Part shown: in pieces, positions 19,133 through 27,785 of the stretch
Layout of the letters: the number at the start of each line of letters is the position of its first letter
Numbering within the stretch: the stretch's first letter is position 1
Origin: Brevundimonas bullata
GTDB taxonomy: Bacteria; Pseudomonadota; Alphaproteobacteria; Caulobacterales; Caulobacteraceae
Reading direction: 5' to 3'
Length of the DNA stretch: 64,000 bases
NCBI RefSeq assembly: GCF_014207965.1
Contig: NZ_JACHLM010000003.1
Coordinates: 1 to 64,000 of the forward strand
The notes under the pieces: generated by a model
Told to the model about the DNA's origin: nothing
The model's database searches: none
The model's input: the letters and a program-made list of their open reading frames with translations, nothing else
Translations under genes and position numbers: made by a program

Positions 19133-19315
19133 CTAGTTGCGGCCGTCGCGCAAGGTGTCCTTGAGGCCGCCGACAGCGTTCTGGACCTTGCCTTCGACTT
19201 GATCGGCACGGCCTTCAGCTTTCAGCTTTTCGTCACCAGTCACCTTACCGGCGGCTTCCTTGATCTTGCCGCCGATATTCTTGGCGGCGCCTTCGACACG
19301 GTCATGATCAGGCAT
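19133..19315 (-). CDS. CsbD family stress-response protein
   Basis: A 60-residue, highly charged, helical protein with the CsbD pattern: DRVEGAAKNIGGKIKEAAGK, GDEKLKAEGRADQ, then EGKVQNAVG. CsbD-like proteins are small, abundant and induced by general stress in many bacteria; the molecular role is not established. GAGGG ribosome-binding site. Single gene with its own terminator. Confidence 0.9.
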   Translation of the reverse strand: MPDHDRVEGAAKNIGGKIKEAAGKVTGDEKLKAEGRADQVEGKVQNAVGGLKDTLRDGRN

Positions 19316-19390
19316 GAGAACCCTCTGTATTGACGCCGTCGGACTGACGACGCTTCGACAGAAACAACCGTTCGCGGGCGGGGCGGTTCC

Positions 19391-19837
19391 CTAGATTTTC
19401 GAACGCAGCCATTTCACCACGGCCCAGGCGTGGGCTTCGTGGCGCAGGCGGGACACGGCGTCCAGAGGGTCCAGCCACACCAGCTCATGGTCATCTTCGC
19501 ACTGGGTCGAGGCGTCGAAACCCGTCAGGCGCACGGTCCAGAAACCGCCGGCATTGTTGACCGGCGAGCCGTCCGTCTTGCGGAAATACTGCGCAGCCTC
19601 GGTCAGGCGGTCCTCGGGCTCGACGATCAGGCCCGTCTCCTCGGCGAACTCGCGAACCAGAGCCTGTTGTTCGCTTTCTTCGCCGTCGACGGCGCCGCCC
19701 GGCAGGTCGAAATAGCTGCCCTCGCCCCGGTCGACGCGCACGCAGGCCAGCTTGCCGTCTCGTTCGACCAGACCGAAGGTCGCGGCGCGGTGGATGTAGT
19801 CGAGGCCGGGTCGGGCCGTTCCAAACTGAAGCTTCAT
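19391..19837 (-). CDS. NUDIX hydrolase
   Basis: A 148-residue NUDIX-fold hydrolase acting on nucleoside diphosphates linked to another moiety. The full Nudix box spans residues 48-70 (G48, E54, R62-E63, E66-E67, G69), so it should bind Mg2+ and be active. No extra domain points to a substrate. No clear ribosome-binding site before ATG 19837. It is 40 bp from the receiver-kinase gene, on the same strand and downstream of it, so read-through from the signalling operon is possible. Confidence 0.88.
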   Translation of the reverse strand: MKLQFGTARPGLDYIHRAATFGLVERDGKLACVRVDRGEGSYFDLPGGAVDGEESEQQALVREFAEETGLIVEPEDRLTEAAQYFRKTDGSPVNNAGGFWTVRLTGFDASTQCEDDHELVWLDPLDAVSRLRHEAHAWAVVKWLRSKI

Positions 19838-19876
19838 TGAGGCAGACTAACGCGCGTCACGGGCGATGCGAAAGGC

Positions 19877-20908
19877 CTAAAGGTCGAAGACCAGTTGCGC
19901 CCGCACGCCGGGATGCTCGACGTCGAACTCGACCGCAGAACGAAGGCCGCCGGCCATGGCGGAAACGATCTTGGCGCCCAGGCCCGTGCCCTTGGGGGCG
20001 CCGTCGCCCAGGCCGGGGCCGTCGTCCTCGACCGTCAACATGGCGCGCCCTTCGGCGACCGCTTGCAGCACGACGCGGATTTCTCCGCCCTCGCCCGGCT
20101 CATAGGCGTATTTGACGGCGTTGGTGACCAGTTCGGTGACGATGACGCCGAGCGATACGGCCTGATCCGTCGTAACCCGCATCGACTCGGCGCGCAGGCT
20201 GAGGCGAGGCGAGCCGTCGTTGGGCCCGATCGACTTGCCCAGTTCCTCGACCAGGCCATGCAGGTATTCGTCCATCGCCACGGTGGCGAGATCCGACGAC
20301 GTGTAGAGCCGGCGGTGGACGTGGGCGACCGCCTCGATCCGCACCTGGGCCTCCCGCAGGGCCGAACGCGCGCCCTCGTCGGCCAGTTGGCGCAGTTGCA
20401 GCGAGATGAAGCTGGACACCAGTTGCAGGGAATTGCCGACGCGGTGGTTGACCTCTCGCAGCATGGCCTCGGCGCGGTCGCGGGCGATGCGGACCTCTTC
20501 CTGGGCCAGCTCGTTCTCGCGCTCGAGGCGACGACGCAGCAGGGCGTCCTCGACCGCCGAGCGCAGCAGGGCGGTGAAGTCCTCTGACACGTCCTTGATG
20601 ACATAGTCGGCGGCCCCGGCGCGCAGGGCGGCCACGGCGATGCGGCCGTCCTGGGCCCCGGTGACATAGACCACCGGCGGCGGGCTGGGCAGGTTCAGAA
20701 TGTCGGGAAGGACGTCCAGCCCCTCGCGGCCCGGCATGTAGTGATCCAGGGCGCAGACGTCGAACGCGCCCGCCTGAAGCGCGGCGTAACCGGCGTCGGC
20801 GTCGGGGGCGCAGGTCACCTCATAGCCGTGACGGCCCAGTTCCTTCTGGACCAGCCGCGACAGACCCCGGTCGTCGTCGATGTAGAGCAGGCGGATAGGG
20901 GCCCCCAT
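19877..20908 (-). CDS. Receiver-histidine kinase hybrid (HisKA_2 type)
   Basis: A 343-residue soluble protein: receiver domain first (phospho-acceptor Asp55 in CALDHYMPG), then a coiled linker, a HisKA_2 phospho-acceptor (His155 in REVNHRVGNSLQL) and a HATPase domain (TNAVKYAYE, DDGPGLG). Kinases of this class in alphaproteobacteria often feed stress or light responses, but none of those partners is adjacent. It is the last gene of a three-gene operon and would receive phosphate at its N-terminal receiver. An in-frame TTG at 20926 overlaps the preceding stop codon and is an alternative start. Confidence 0.88.
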   Translation of the reverse strand: MGAPIRLLYIDDDRGLSRLVQKELGRHGYEVTCAPDADAGYAALQAGAFDVCALDHYMPGREGLDVLPDILNLPSPPPVVYVTGAQDGRIAVAALRAGAADYVIKDVSEDFTALLRSAVEDALLRRRLERENELAQEEVRIARDRAEAMLREVNHRVGNSLQLVSSFISLQLRQLADEGARSALREAQVRIEAVAHVHRRLYTSSDLATVAMDEYLHGLVEELGKSIGPNDGSPRLSLRAESMRVTTDQAVSLGVIVTELVTNAVKYAYEPGEGGEIRVVLQAVAEGRAMLTVEDDGPGLGDGAPKGTGLGAKIVSAMAGGLRSAVEFDVEHPGVRAQLVFDL

Positions 20909-20922
20909 GTCGCTCAAGTCGC

Positions 20923-21345
20923 TCAAATCTCGGGCGCCTGCATGACGGACAGGAAGAGGCCCAACTGCTGGATGGCGCCGGCGAAGGCTTCGTAGTCCAC
21001 CGGCTTGGTGATGTAGACGTTGCAGCCCAGGTCGTAGCAGCGCTGGATTTCGACCTTGTCGTCAGTCGTGGTCAGGATGACGACCGGGGCGCGGCGCAGG
21101 CGCTCGTCCGATTTGACCTTTTCCAGGATGTCAGTGCCCGACATGTCCGGCAGGTTGAGGTCCAGCAGGATCAGCAGCGGCCCGTGGGCGCGGACCTCGT
21201 CAGTGAACAGATATTCAAGGGCGGCGTCGCCATGATCGAAGTGAACAATATCGTTGGCGATATTGGCGCGGCGGATGTTCTTTTCGATGAGCTTGGCGTG
21301 GCCGTGGTCGTCCTCGACCATGACGATCTTCACGGAATGGCTCAT
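20923..21345 (-). CDS. Single-domain response regulator
   Basis: A 140-residue stand-alone receiver with no output domain. Acidic pocket Glu11-Asp12-Asp13, phospho-acceptor Asp62 (LLDLNLPDMSG), conserved Thr in VILTTTDD and Lys in TKPVDYEAF. It resembles Rcp1-type regulators paired with sensor kinases. Its ATG overlaps the stop of the CHASE3 kinase by 4 nt, and its stop abuts the receiver-kinase, so it probably passes phosphate between the two kinases. Confidence 0.92.
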   Translation of the reverse strand: MSHSVKIVMVEDDHGHAKLIEKNIRRANIANDIVHFDHGDAALEYLFTDEVRAHGPLLILLDLNLPDMSGTDILEKVKSDERLRRAPVVILTTTDDKVEIQRCYDLGCNVYITKPVDYEAFAGAIQQLGLFLSVMQAPEI

Positions 21346-22874
21346 AGACGGTCTCCTGCATCGCCCAGCACGATCAATCGTGTGGGGAATTTCAGATGGA
21401 ATGTCGAGCCTTGTCCCAGCTCGGATTCCAGCGTGATGGTTCCGCCAAGACGGCGCACGCTGTTGCGGACAAAGGCCAGGCCCAGACCCTCGCCCGGCTG
21501 ATCCTGCTTTCCGGCCCGCCGGAACAGTTCGAAGATGCGTTCATGGTCGCGCGCGGACACGCCGCGCCCGTTGTCGGTGATGCGATAGTGGACGCGGCCG
21601 TCGCCAGTCAGCTCGCCGTCAACCACGATCTGGAGAGGGCGGCCCGGCTGCTGATACTTGACCGCGTTGTCCAGCAGGTTGCCGAAGACCTGCTCAATCG
21701 AAAGCCGATCGCTTTCCAGCGCGGGCAGGTCGCGCACCACGATTTCGCCGCCGGTCTCCATGACCTGATGATGCAGACTGTCGGCGATGGACTGAACCAC
21801 AGCGGTCATGGGCAGGACCTCGGAAACCAGAGCCCGGCGGCCTTCGCGCGACAGCTTCAGAATGGCGTTGATCAGACGGTCCATCTTGGCGGTCGAGGCG
21901 CGAATGAAGCCGACGGCCTCGGGCACGTCTTCGCGCACGGCGCGGATGGCCTCGGGTTCGATGGCGTCGGGGTGGGTCTGAGCCAGGGTGGTCAGCTGGT
22001 GGTCGAAGATCTTGCCGACCTGCTCCAATTCGGAGGTGTAGCCCATGACGTTGACCAGGGGCGCGCGCAGGTCGTGGCTGACGATATAGGCGAAGCGCTG
22101 AATTTCCTCGTTGGCGCGGGTCAGTTCGGCGGTGCGGTCGCGAACCTGATTTTCCAGCCCGGCGTTGACGCGGTCCAACTCCAGCCGGGCGCTCTCGATC
22201 TCCTCGACATAGCGGCGCACCAGCCAGACGCTGATGCCCGCCAGGATAAGGATCAGCACAGCGGCCAGGGCGTTGACCGAAACCGTCACCGCCGAGGCGC
22301 GTTCGGACTGGCGGGTGCGCTCGGCCAGACGCCGGGCCTCGACGGCGTCGATGGCGGTCAGTTCGACCCGCATGGCGTCCATCAGGGCCTTGCCCTGGCC
22401 GCTGCGGATTTGAGACACGGCCTCGCCGATCCGGCCGGTGCGGGTCAGGTCGATGGTGTGGTCCATCAGGGCCATGCGCTGGTGGTAGAGCGTCTGAACC
22501 CGCGCGATGCGGGGCTTTAGCTCCTTGTCGTCGCCGATCAGACCGTCCAGACGCGCCAGCACGGCCGGAAGCGCGGCCACGGCGCGGTTGTGAACCCCGA
22601 GATATTCCGCGCGCGCCGTCAGCATGAAGCCACGCTGGCCCGTCTCGGCGTCGGCCAGCAGGCTGAGCACGTCCTTGGAGGCCAGGCGCACCTGCTGACT
22701 GTGATCGACGGTGTCGTTATAGGCCGCCGTGCGCTGGATCATGACGAAGGTGGCCGCGTTCACCGCCAGCAGCAGCAGGATGGCCAAGGCCAACAGGGCG
22801 ATGATCGAACGACTGAGGGTCGGCGTGCGCAGAAAGCCGCCAAAGTTGCGCAGGGCCAGCCGAATGCGTTTCAT
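21342..22874 (-). CDS. CHASE3-domain sensor histidine kinase
   Basis: A 510-residue inner-membrane sensor. Membrane segment at about 23-47, a periplasmic CHASE3 domain (about 48-195), a second membrane segment (about 198-219), a coiled coil, then HisKA with His267 in IVSHDLRAPL and a HATPase domain (FGNLLDNAVKY, ITDNGRG, GEGLGLAFV). The ligand is unknown. First gene of the kinase-receiver-receiver/kinase operon; the small gap from its start to the flhA stop places it just downstream of the flagellar genes, although a separate promoter is possible. Confidence 0.92.
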   Translation of the reverse strand: MKRIRLALRNFGGFLRTPTLSRSIIALLALAILLLLAVNAATFVMIQRTAAYNDTVDHSQQVRLASKDVLSLLADAETGQRGFMLTARAEYLGVHNRAVAALPAVLARLDGLIGDDKELKPRIARVQTLYHQRMALMDHTIDLTRTGRIGEAVSQIRSGQGKALMDAMRVELTAIDAVEARRLAERTRQSERASAVTVSVNALAAVLILILAGISVWLVRRYVEEIESARLELDRVNAGLENQVRDRTAELTRANEEIQRFAYIVSHDLRAPLVNVMGYTSELEQVGKIFDHQLTTLAQTHPDAIEPEAIRAVREDVPEAVGFIRASTAKMDRLINAILKLSREGRRALVSEVLPMTAVVQSIADSLHHQVMETGGEIVVRDLPALESDRLSIEQVFGNLLDNAVKYQQPGRPLQIVVDGELTGDGRVHYRITDNGRGVSARDHERIFELFRRAGKQDQPGEGLGLAFVRNSVRRLGGTITLESELGQGSTFHLKFPTRLIVLGDAGDRL

Positions 22875-22929
22875 GCCCGACAGCTTATCGACCGAACCCC
22901 TTGAGTCCAGTCGTTAACCTCGATCCCGA

Positions 22930-25035
22930 TCAGACCGTGCCGACGGTCCGCAGCCGGGCCTTGGGGTGGACCTCGTTCTGGCTCATCACCACGGTCTGGC
23001 CGCGGAAACGCTCGATGATGGAGCGGACATAGGGGCGCACCTGGGGGCCGGTCAGCAGGACCGGATTTTCACCCGACATGGCGGCGCGCTCGAAGACGTC
23101 GCGGACGTTGCGGATGAAGTCCTGAAGGCGGCTGGGAGCCATGGCCAGTTGCTTGTCCTCGCCCGGACCGATCAGGCTTTCGGCGAAGGCCTGCTCCCAG
23201 TCGGGCGACAGGGTGATGATGGGCAGGGCGCCGTCGTCGCCGCGGTTGGCCCAGCACAGCTGGCGCGCCAGACGGGTGCGGACGTGCTCGACCAGGGTGG
23301 TGACGCTGGTGGTGTGGGGCGCGGCCTCGGCCAGGCCTTCGAGGATGGCGGGCAGATCGCGGATCGAGACCTTTTCCCGCAGCAGGCTTTGCAGCACCCG
23401 TTGCAGGGTGGTGACGGTGACGACCGTGGGGATCAACTCCTCGATCAGCTTCTGTTCCTCGCCCTTCAGCTCCTTCAACAGCTTCTGCACCTCGGCGTAG
23501 GTCAGCAGCTCGGCCATGTTCTCCTTGAGGATCTCGGTCAGGTGCGTGGTCAGCACCGTCGAGGGATCGACCAGGGTGTAGCCGCGGAAGGTGGCCTCTT
23601 CGCGCAGGGATTCATCGATCCAGGTGGCGGGCAGACCGAAGGCCGGCTCGCGCGTGTGCTCGCCTGGCAGCTCGACCTGACGACCCGCCGGGTCCATAGC
23701 CATCAGGGACGACAGGCGCACCTCGCCGGCCCCGGCCTCCATCTCCTTGATGCGAATGGCGTAGCCCTGATTGGGCAGGCGCATGTTGTCGAGGATGCGC
23801 ACGCTGGGCATGACGAACCCGTATTCCTGGGCCAACGAACGGCGCAGGGCGCGGATCTGATCGGTCAGGCGACGGCCTTCCAGATCATTGATCAGCGTCA
23901 GCAGGGCGTAGCCAAGCTCGATCTTGACCTCGTCGATGGTCAGGGCGGTGGAGATCGGCTCCTCGACATCCTCCTTGGGCTTGCCCAGGTCAACAGCCCC
24001 CTCGACCACGGCGGGCCTGAGCCGGTTGCGACCCAGGCGCCAGGCCATGAAGCCGGAACCAATGGCCAGGGCGGCGAAGGGGATCAGCGGCATGCCCGGG
24101 ATCAGGCCGATCAGGCCTGCGGCGCCCGAGACGACGCCCAGCGACACCGGGTTTGTGGCCAGTTGCGCCACCAGGGCCTTGTCCGCCGTGCCCTCGACGC
24201 CCGCCTTGGACACCAGGAAGCCGGCGGCGATGGAGATGATGATGGCCGGGACCTGGGTCACCAGGCCGTCGCCGATGGTCAGCTGGACATAGGTGTTGGC
24301 CGCCTCGCCCACCGGCAGCTGGTGTTGCAGCACCCCGATCAGCAGGCCGCCGATGGCGTTGATGAAGGTGATGATCAGGCCCGCCACGGCGTCGCCGCGC
24401 ACGAACTTGGAGGCGCCGTCCATGGCCCCGAAGAAGGTGGATTCCTGCTCCAGCTCCTTGCGACGCAGCTTGGCCTGGTCCTCGTCGATCAGGCCCGACG
24501 ACAGGTCGGCGTCGATGGCCATCTGCTTGCCCGGCATGGAGTCCAGAGTGAACCGGGCCGAGACCTCGGCGATACGGGTCGATCCCTTGGTGATGACCAC
24601 GAAGTTCACCACCAGGACGATGGCGAAGATGATCACCCCGATGATGAAGTTGCCCCCCATCATCAGTTGGCCGAAGGCGTTGATGACCTGACCGGCGCTG
24701 TCGTGACCTTCGTGGCCGTGGGTCAGGATCAACCGGGTCGAGGCTAGGTTGAGGCCCAGGCGGAACAGGGTCGAAACCAGCAGCACCGTGGGGAAGATGG
24801 CGAAATCCAGCGGCCGCTTCATCATCACGGCCGTCATCAGGATCAGCACGGACGAGACCAGCGAGATCGCCAGCAGCAGGTCCAGAAGCATCTTCGGGAC
24901 CGGCAGGATCAGCAGCATGATGACGCCGATCACGCCGAGCGCCATCATCACTTCGCCGCGCATCACCCAGCCGAGCGCGTCACGCCCGGTGGGGCGCGCA
25001 TAGCCGTCCTTCATCAGGATCGGCGCATCAACCAT
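22930..25035 (-). CDS. flhA: Flagellar export apparatus protein FlhA
   Basis: A 701-residue integral component of the flagellar type III export gate. About eight membrane helices occupy residues 25-325, including the FHIPEP signature region around NFVVITKGSTRIAEVSARF (residues 145-163); the remainder is the cytoplasmic domain that docks chaperone-substrate complexes. Length is normal. In Caulobacter it normally lies near flbD and the fliF operon; here a beta-lactamase gene lies between flbD and flhA. Expected to be expressed early, with the other basal-body genes. Confidence 0.96.
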   Translation of the reverse strand: MVDAPILMKDGYARPTGRDALGWVMRGEVMMALGVIGVIMLLILPVPKMLLDLLLAISLVSSVLILMTAVMMKRPLDFAIFPTVLLVSTLFRLGLNLASTRLILTHGHEGHDSAGQVINAFGQLMMGGNFIIGVIIFAIVLVVNFVVITKGSTRIAEVSARFTLDSMPGKQMAIDADLSSGLIDEDQAKLRRKELEQESTFFGAMDGASKFVRGDAVAGLIITFINAIGGLLIGVLQHQLPVGEAANTYVQLTIGDGLVTQVPAIIISIAAGFLVSKAGVEGTADKALVAQLATNPVSLGVVSGAAGLIGLIPGMPLIPFAALAIGSGFMAWRLGRNRLRPAVVEGAVDLGKPKEDVEEPISTALTIDEVKIELGYALLTLINDLEGRRLTDQIRALRRSLAQEYGFVMPSVRILDNMRLPNQGYAIRIKEMEAGAGEVRLSSLMAMDPAGRQVELPGEHTREPAFGLPATWIDESLREEATFRGYTLVDPSTVLTTHLTEILKENMAELLTYAEVQKLLKELKGEEQKLIEELIPTVVTVTTLQRVLQSLLREKVSIRDLPAILEGLAEAAPHTTSVTTLVEHVRTRLARQLCWANRGDDGALPIITLSPDWEQAFAESLIGPGEDKQLAMAPSRLQDFIRNVRDVFERAAMSGENPVLLTGPQVRPYVRSIIERFRGQTVVMSQNEVHPKARLRTVGTV

Positions 25036-25082
25036 GGCGGCGGGCGAAGCTCATCCCGCCTGATGACAGGATTCGCGCGGTC

Positions 25083-25991
25083 TCAGCCATGGCCGAGGGC
25101 TTTCAACGCCAGACGGGTGGCGTCGGCGATGACGGCCTCGCGCTGGGCGTCGGTCGAATCCCGCGTGGCGTGGAAATAGACGGCGATGACCATGGGCGCT
25201 TCCTTGGGCGGCTGGATCAGGCCGATGTCGTTGGTCGGGCCATAGCCGCCGGTGCCGGTCTTGTGCGCCACGGTCCAGCCGGCGGGCACGCCCGCCTTGA
25301 TGCGGCCCTGCCCGGTCGGGGTGTCGGTCATCCAGCGCATCAGCAAGGCCTTAGAGGTGGGGTTCAGCGGGGTCTCGGGCGAGACCAGCAGACGGCTGAT
25401 GTTCTGCACCGACTGGATCGGGGTGATGGTGTCCTTATCGCCATCCGCGCGGTTCATCTCGGGTTCGAGACGGTCGACGCGGGTGCTGTCGTCGCCGATG
25501 CCGCGATAGAAGGCGCGCAGGGCGTCCAGCCCGCCCATCTCACGGATCAGGATGTTGGCGGCGGGGTTGTCGCTCAGCTCGACCGTGGCCTTCATCAACT
25601 GCTCGACGGTCAGGGTCGAACCGACCGCCGGTTCCGTGGTCGGGGCATGGTTGATCATGTCGGCGGCGGTGATCGGGATGGCGCGATCCAGCCGCTCCTG
25701 CCCGGCCTGGACGCGCAACAGGGTGGCGGCGGCCAGGTACATCTTGAAGGTCGAGCAATAGACGAAGCGTTCGTCGCCGCGCCAGGCGGCGTTCATTCCG
25801 CCCGAGGCCACGGCCAGACCCAGGCGACCGCCGTGGCGCGCTTCCAGGTCCGACAGGTCCAGATCCAGCGTCTCGCCGTCCGCCGCCATGTCGGCGTCCA
25901 GATCGGTTTCGGCGGACTTCACCTCGCGCGAGCAGGCGGCAAGCATCAGCGCGCCCGCGCCCAGCAGCATGATCCGGCGGTCGGCGCCCAT
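25083..25991 (-). CDS. Class A beta-lactamase, probably a lipoprotein
   Basis: A 302-residue serine beta-lactamase. All catalytic motifs are intact: STFK (Ser80-Lys83; Ambler 70-73), SDN (140-142; Ambler 130-132), the omega-loop EPEMN with Glu176 (Ambler 166) and KTG (244-246; Ambler 234-236). Cys79 sits at Ambler 69, and KTGTGGYG with TNDI resembles CTX-M/L2-like enzymes; the cysteine that would form the 69-238 disulfide of KPC-like carbapenemases is absent. The N-terminus reads LMLAAC, a lipobox (Cys20), so it may be membrane-anchored. Its start is 4 bp after the flbD stop, inside the flagellar cluster. The spectrum cannot be read from sequence. Confidence 0.92.
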   Translation of the reverse strand: MGADRRIMLLGAGALMLAACSREVKSAETDLDADMAADGETLDLDLSDLEARHGGRLGLAVASGGMNAAWRGDERFVYCSTFKMYLAAATLLRVQAGQERLDRAIPITAADMINHAPTTEPAVGSTLTVEQLMKATVELSDNPAANILIREMGGLDALRAFYRGIGDDSTRVDRLEPEMNRADGDKDTITPIQSVQNISRLLVSPETPLNPTSKALLMRWMTDTPTGQGRIKAGVPAGWTVAHKTGTGGYGPTNDIGLIQPPKEAPMVIAVYFHATRDSTDAQREAVIADATRLALKALGHG

Positions 25992-25995
25992 GGGT

Positions 25996-27408
25996 CTAGC
26001 CCGCCGCGCCGTAGGCGGCGGCCACGCCCGACTGCGGGGCCGGGATGGGCGTGCCTTCGTCGGCGTATTCGTTCAGCTTGTTGCGCAGGGTGCGGATCGA
26101 GATGCCTAGAATCGTCGCGGCATGGGTGCGGTTGCCCAGGCAGTGGTTCAAAGTGTCGAGGATCAGGGTCTTTTCCATCTCGGCCACGGTCTGTCCGACG
26201 AAGCTGCGGGTCATGGCGCCGGCCATCTGGGCCGCATGACCGGCGACGCCGGCGTCATAGGTCGAGGCGGTCGGCGACGGCGCGGTCGATCCGCCTTCCA
26301 GCAGGGGGCGGCCGTCCGGCAGGCGGATGGCGTCGACGTCGATCTCGGGCCCCGTAGCCAGCAGGACGGCGCGGTGCATGGCGTTTTCAAGCTCGCGCAC
26401 GTTGCCGGGCCAGCGGTGGCCGACCAGGGCGCGGCGGGCGTCGACCGAGATCGGGCGCGGCGGCACGCCGTTCGCGGCGGCGTATTTGCGCACGAAGTGG
26501 TCGCACAGGACGGCGATGTCGCCGGGACGTTCGCGCAAGGACGGCAGGCGCAGGTTCACCACGTTCAGGCGATAGAGCAGGTCCTCGCGGAAGGTCCCCT
26601 CGGCCACGGCCTTGGCCAGGTCGCGGTTAGAGGTGGCGATGATGCGGATGTTGACCGGCACCGGCTTGGAGCCGCCGACGCGGTCGATGACCCGCTCCTG
26701 GATGGCGCGCAGCAGCTTGGCCTGCAGCCGGGCGTCCATCTCGCTGATTTCATCCAGCAGAAGCGTGCCGCCGTCGGCCTCTTCGAACTTGCCGATGCGG
26801 CGCGCGACGGCGCCGGTGAAGGCGCCCTTCTCGTGACCGAACAGCTCGGATTCCAGCAGGTTGTCGGGAATGGCGGCGCAGTTGACGCTGATGAAGGCGC
26901 GGTCGGCGCGCTTGGAGCCGTTGTGCAGGTGACGGGCCATCACCTCCTTGCCGACGCCGCTTTCGCCGGTGATCAGGATGGAGGCGTCCGAACGCGCCAC
27001 CTGATCGGCCAGGGCGACGACGGCCTTCATCGCCGGATCGGCCGAGATCATCGGGCGCTCGTCGTCGGCCACGGCGGACAGGACGGCGGCGATCAGGTCC
27101 GCCTCGGGCGGCAGGGGGATGAACTCCTTGGCCCCGGCGCGGATGGCGTCGGCGGCCTCCTTGGCGTCGGCGTCCACGCCGCAGGCGACGATGGGCACGA
27201 AGATGCGCTCGGCGTCGTTGGCGGCGATCAGGGCGGCGATGTCGATGCGGTAGTCGACCATCATCAGGTCGGCCCCCTGCCCGCGACGCAGTTGCTCGGT
27301 CGCCTGATCAGCGCGTTCGACGTGCTGGACCTTGGCGCCGTGCGCCATGGCCATCTTCACCGCCGTCGCCAGCTGTCCGCTGAGCCTGCCAACCACCAGA
27401 AGCCGCAT
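25996..27408 (-). CDS. flbD: Sigma-54-dependent flagellar regulator FlbD
   Basis: A 470-residue NtrC-family activator. In Caulobacter, FlbD activates late sigma-54 flagellar promoters and represses fliF. Domains: an N-terminal receiver-like domain (1-110) that keeps Asp52 but lacks the acidic pair near residue 10 (GRLS instead), an AAA+ domain with Walker A GESGVGKE and the sigma-54 contact loop GAFTGA, and a C-terminal Fis-type helix-turn-helix (HAATILGISIRTLRNKL). The degenerate receiver fits control by FliX rather than by ordinary phosphorylation. It follows fliN by 44 bp and is immediately followed by the beta-lactamase. Confidence 0.94.
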   Translation of the reverse strand: MRLLVVGRLSGQLATAVKMAMAHGAKVQHVERADQATEQLRRGQGADLMMVDYRIDIAALIAANDAERIFVPIVACGVDADAKEAADAIRAGAKEFIPLPPEADLIAAVLSAVADDERPMISADPAMKAVVALADQVARSDASILITGESGVGKEVMARHLHNGSKRADRAFISVNCAAIPDNLLESELFGHEKGAFTGAVARRIGKFEEADGGTLLLDEISEMDARLQAKLLRAIQERVIDRVGGSKPVPVNIRIIATSNRDLAKAVAEGTFREDLLYRLNVVNLRLPSLRERPGDIAVLCDHFVRKYAAANGVPPRPISVDARRALVGHRWPGNVRELENAMHRAVLLATGPEIDVDAIRLPDGRPLLEGGSTAPSPTASTYDAGVAGHAAQMAGAMTRSFVGQTVAEMEKTLILDTLNHCLGNRTHAATILGISIRTLRNKLNEYADEGTPIPAPQSGVAAAYGAAG

Positions 27409-27452
27409 GGGTCTTCTCCTCTAGATCTCTACTGCGAAAACCGGGCGGCCAA

Positions 27453-27785
27453 TCAGGCGCCCGAGTCCTCGGTCTTGATGATTTCCGTCATGGTCACGCC
27501 CAGGCGATCCTCGACGACGACGACCTCCCCGCGGGCGACCAGACGGTTGTTGACGAAGATGTCGATGGCCTCGCCGACCTTGCGGTCCAGCTCCAGCACC
27601 GAGCCGCGATTCAGCTTCAGCAGCTGGGCGACCGACATGTGGGCCTTGCCCAGCACGGCCGAGATATTGACCGGAACGTCGAAGACGGTGGCCAGGTCGG
27701 CGGCGGACTTGTCGCCGCCCTCATCGGCGATGTTCAGGGCGGTGGAGTCGCCGAACTCTTCCAGGGCGAGATCGTCGGTGGCCAT
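27453..27785 (-). CDS. fliN: Flagellar motor switch protein FliN
   Basis: A 110-residue C-ring protein. The SpoA domain covers about residues 32-105, with VPVNISAVLGKAHMSVAQLL and the dimer-forming FVNNRLVARGEVVVV. FliN helps dock the export ATPase complex and set rotation direction. The start overlaps the flbE stop by one base (TGATG), consistent with translational coupling. Part of the fliF-fliG-flbE-fliN-flbD operon. Confidence 0.95.
   Translation of the reverse strand: MATDDLALEEFGDSTALNIADEGGDKSAADLATVFDVPVNISAVLGKAHMSVAQLLKLNRGSVLELDRKVGEAIDIFVNNRLVARGEVVVVEDRLGVTMTEIIKTEDSGA

Noticed and set aside
22966..24747. A 593-codon open frame on the plus strand
   Set aside because: Fully antisense to flhA, with no domain and the usual biased composition of an antisense frame.
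25083..25991. The beta-lactamase as a penicillin-binding protein or DD-peptidase
   Set aside because: The omega-loop Glu (EPEMN) together with STFK, SDN and KTG is specific to class A beta-lactamases.
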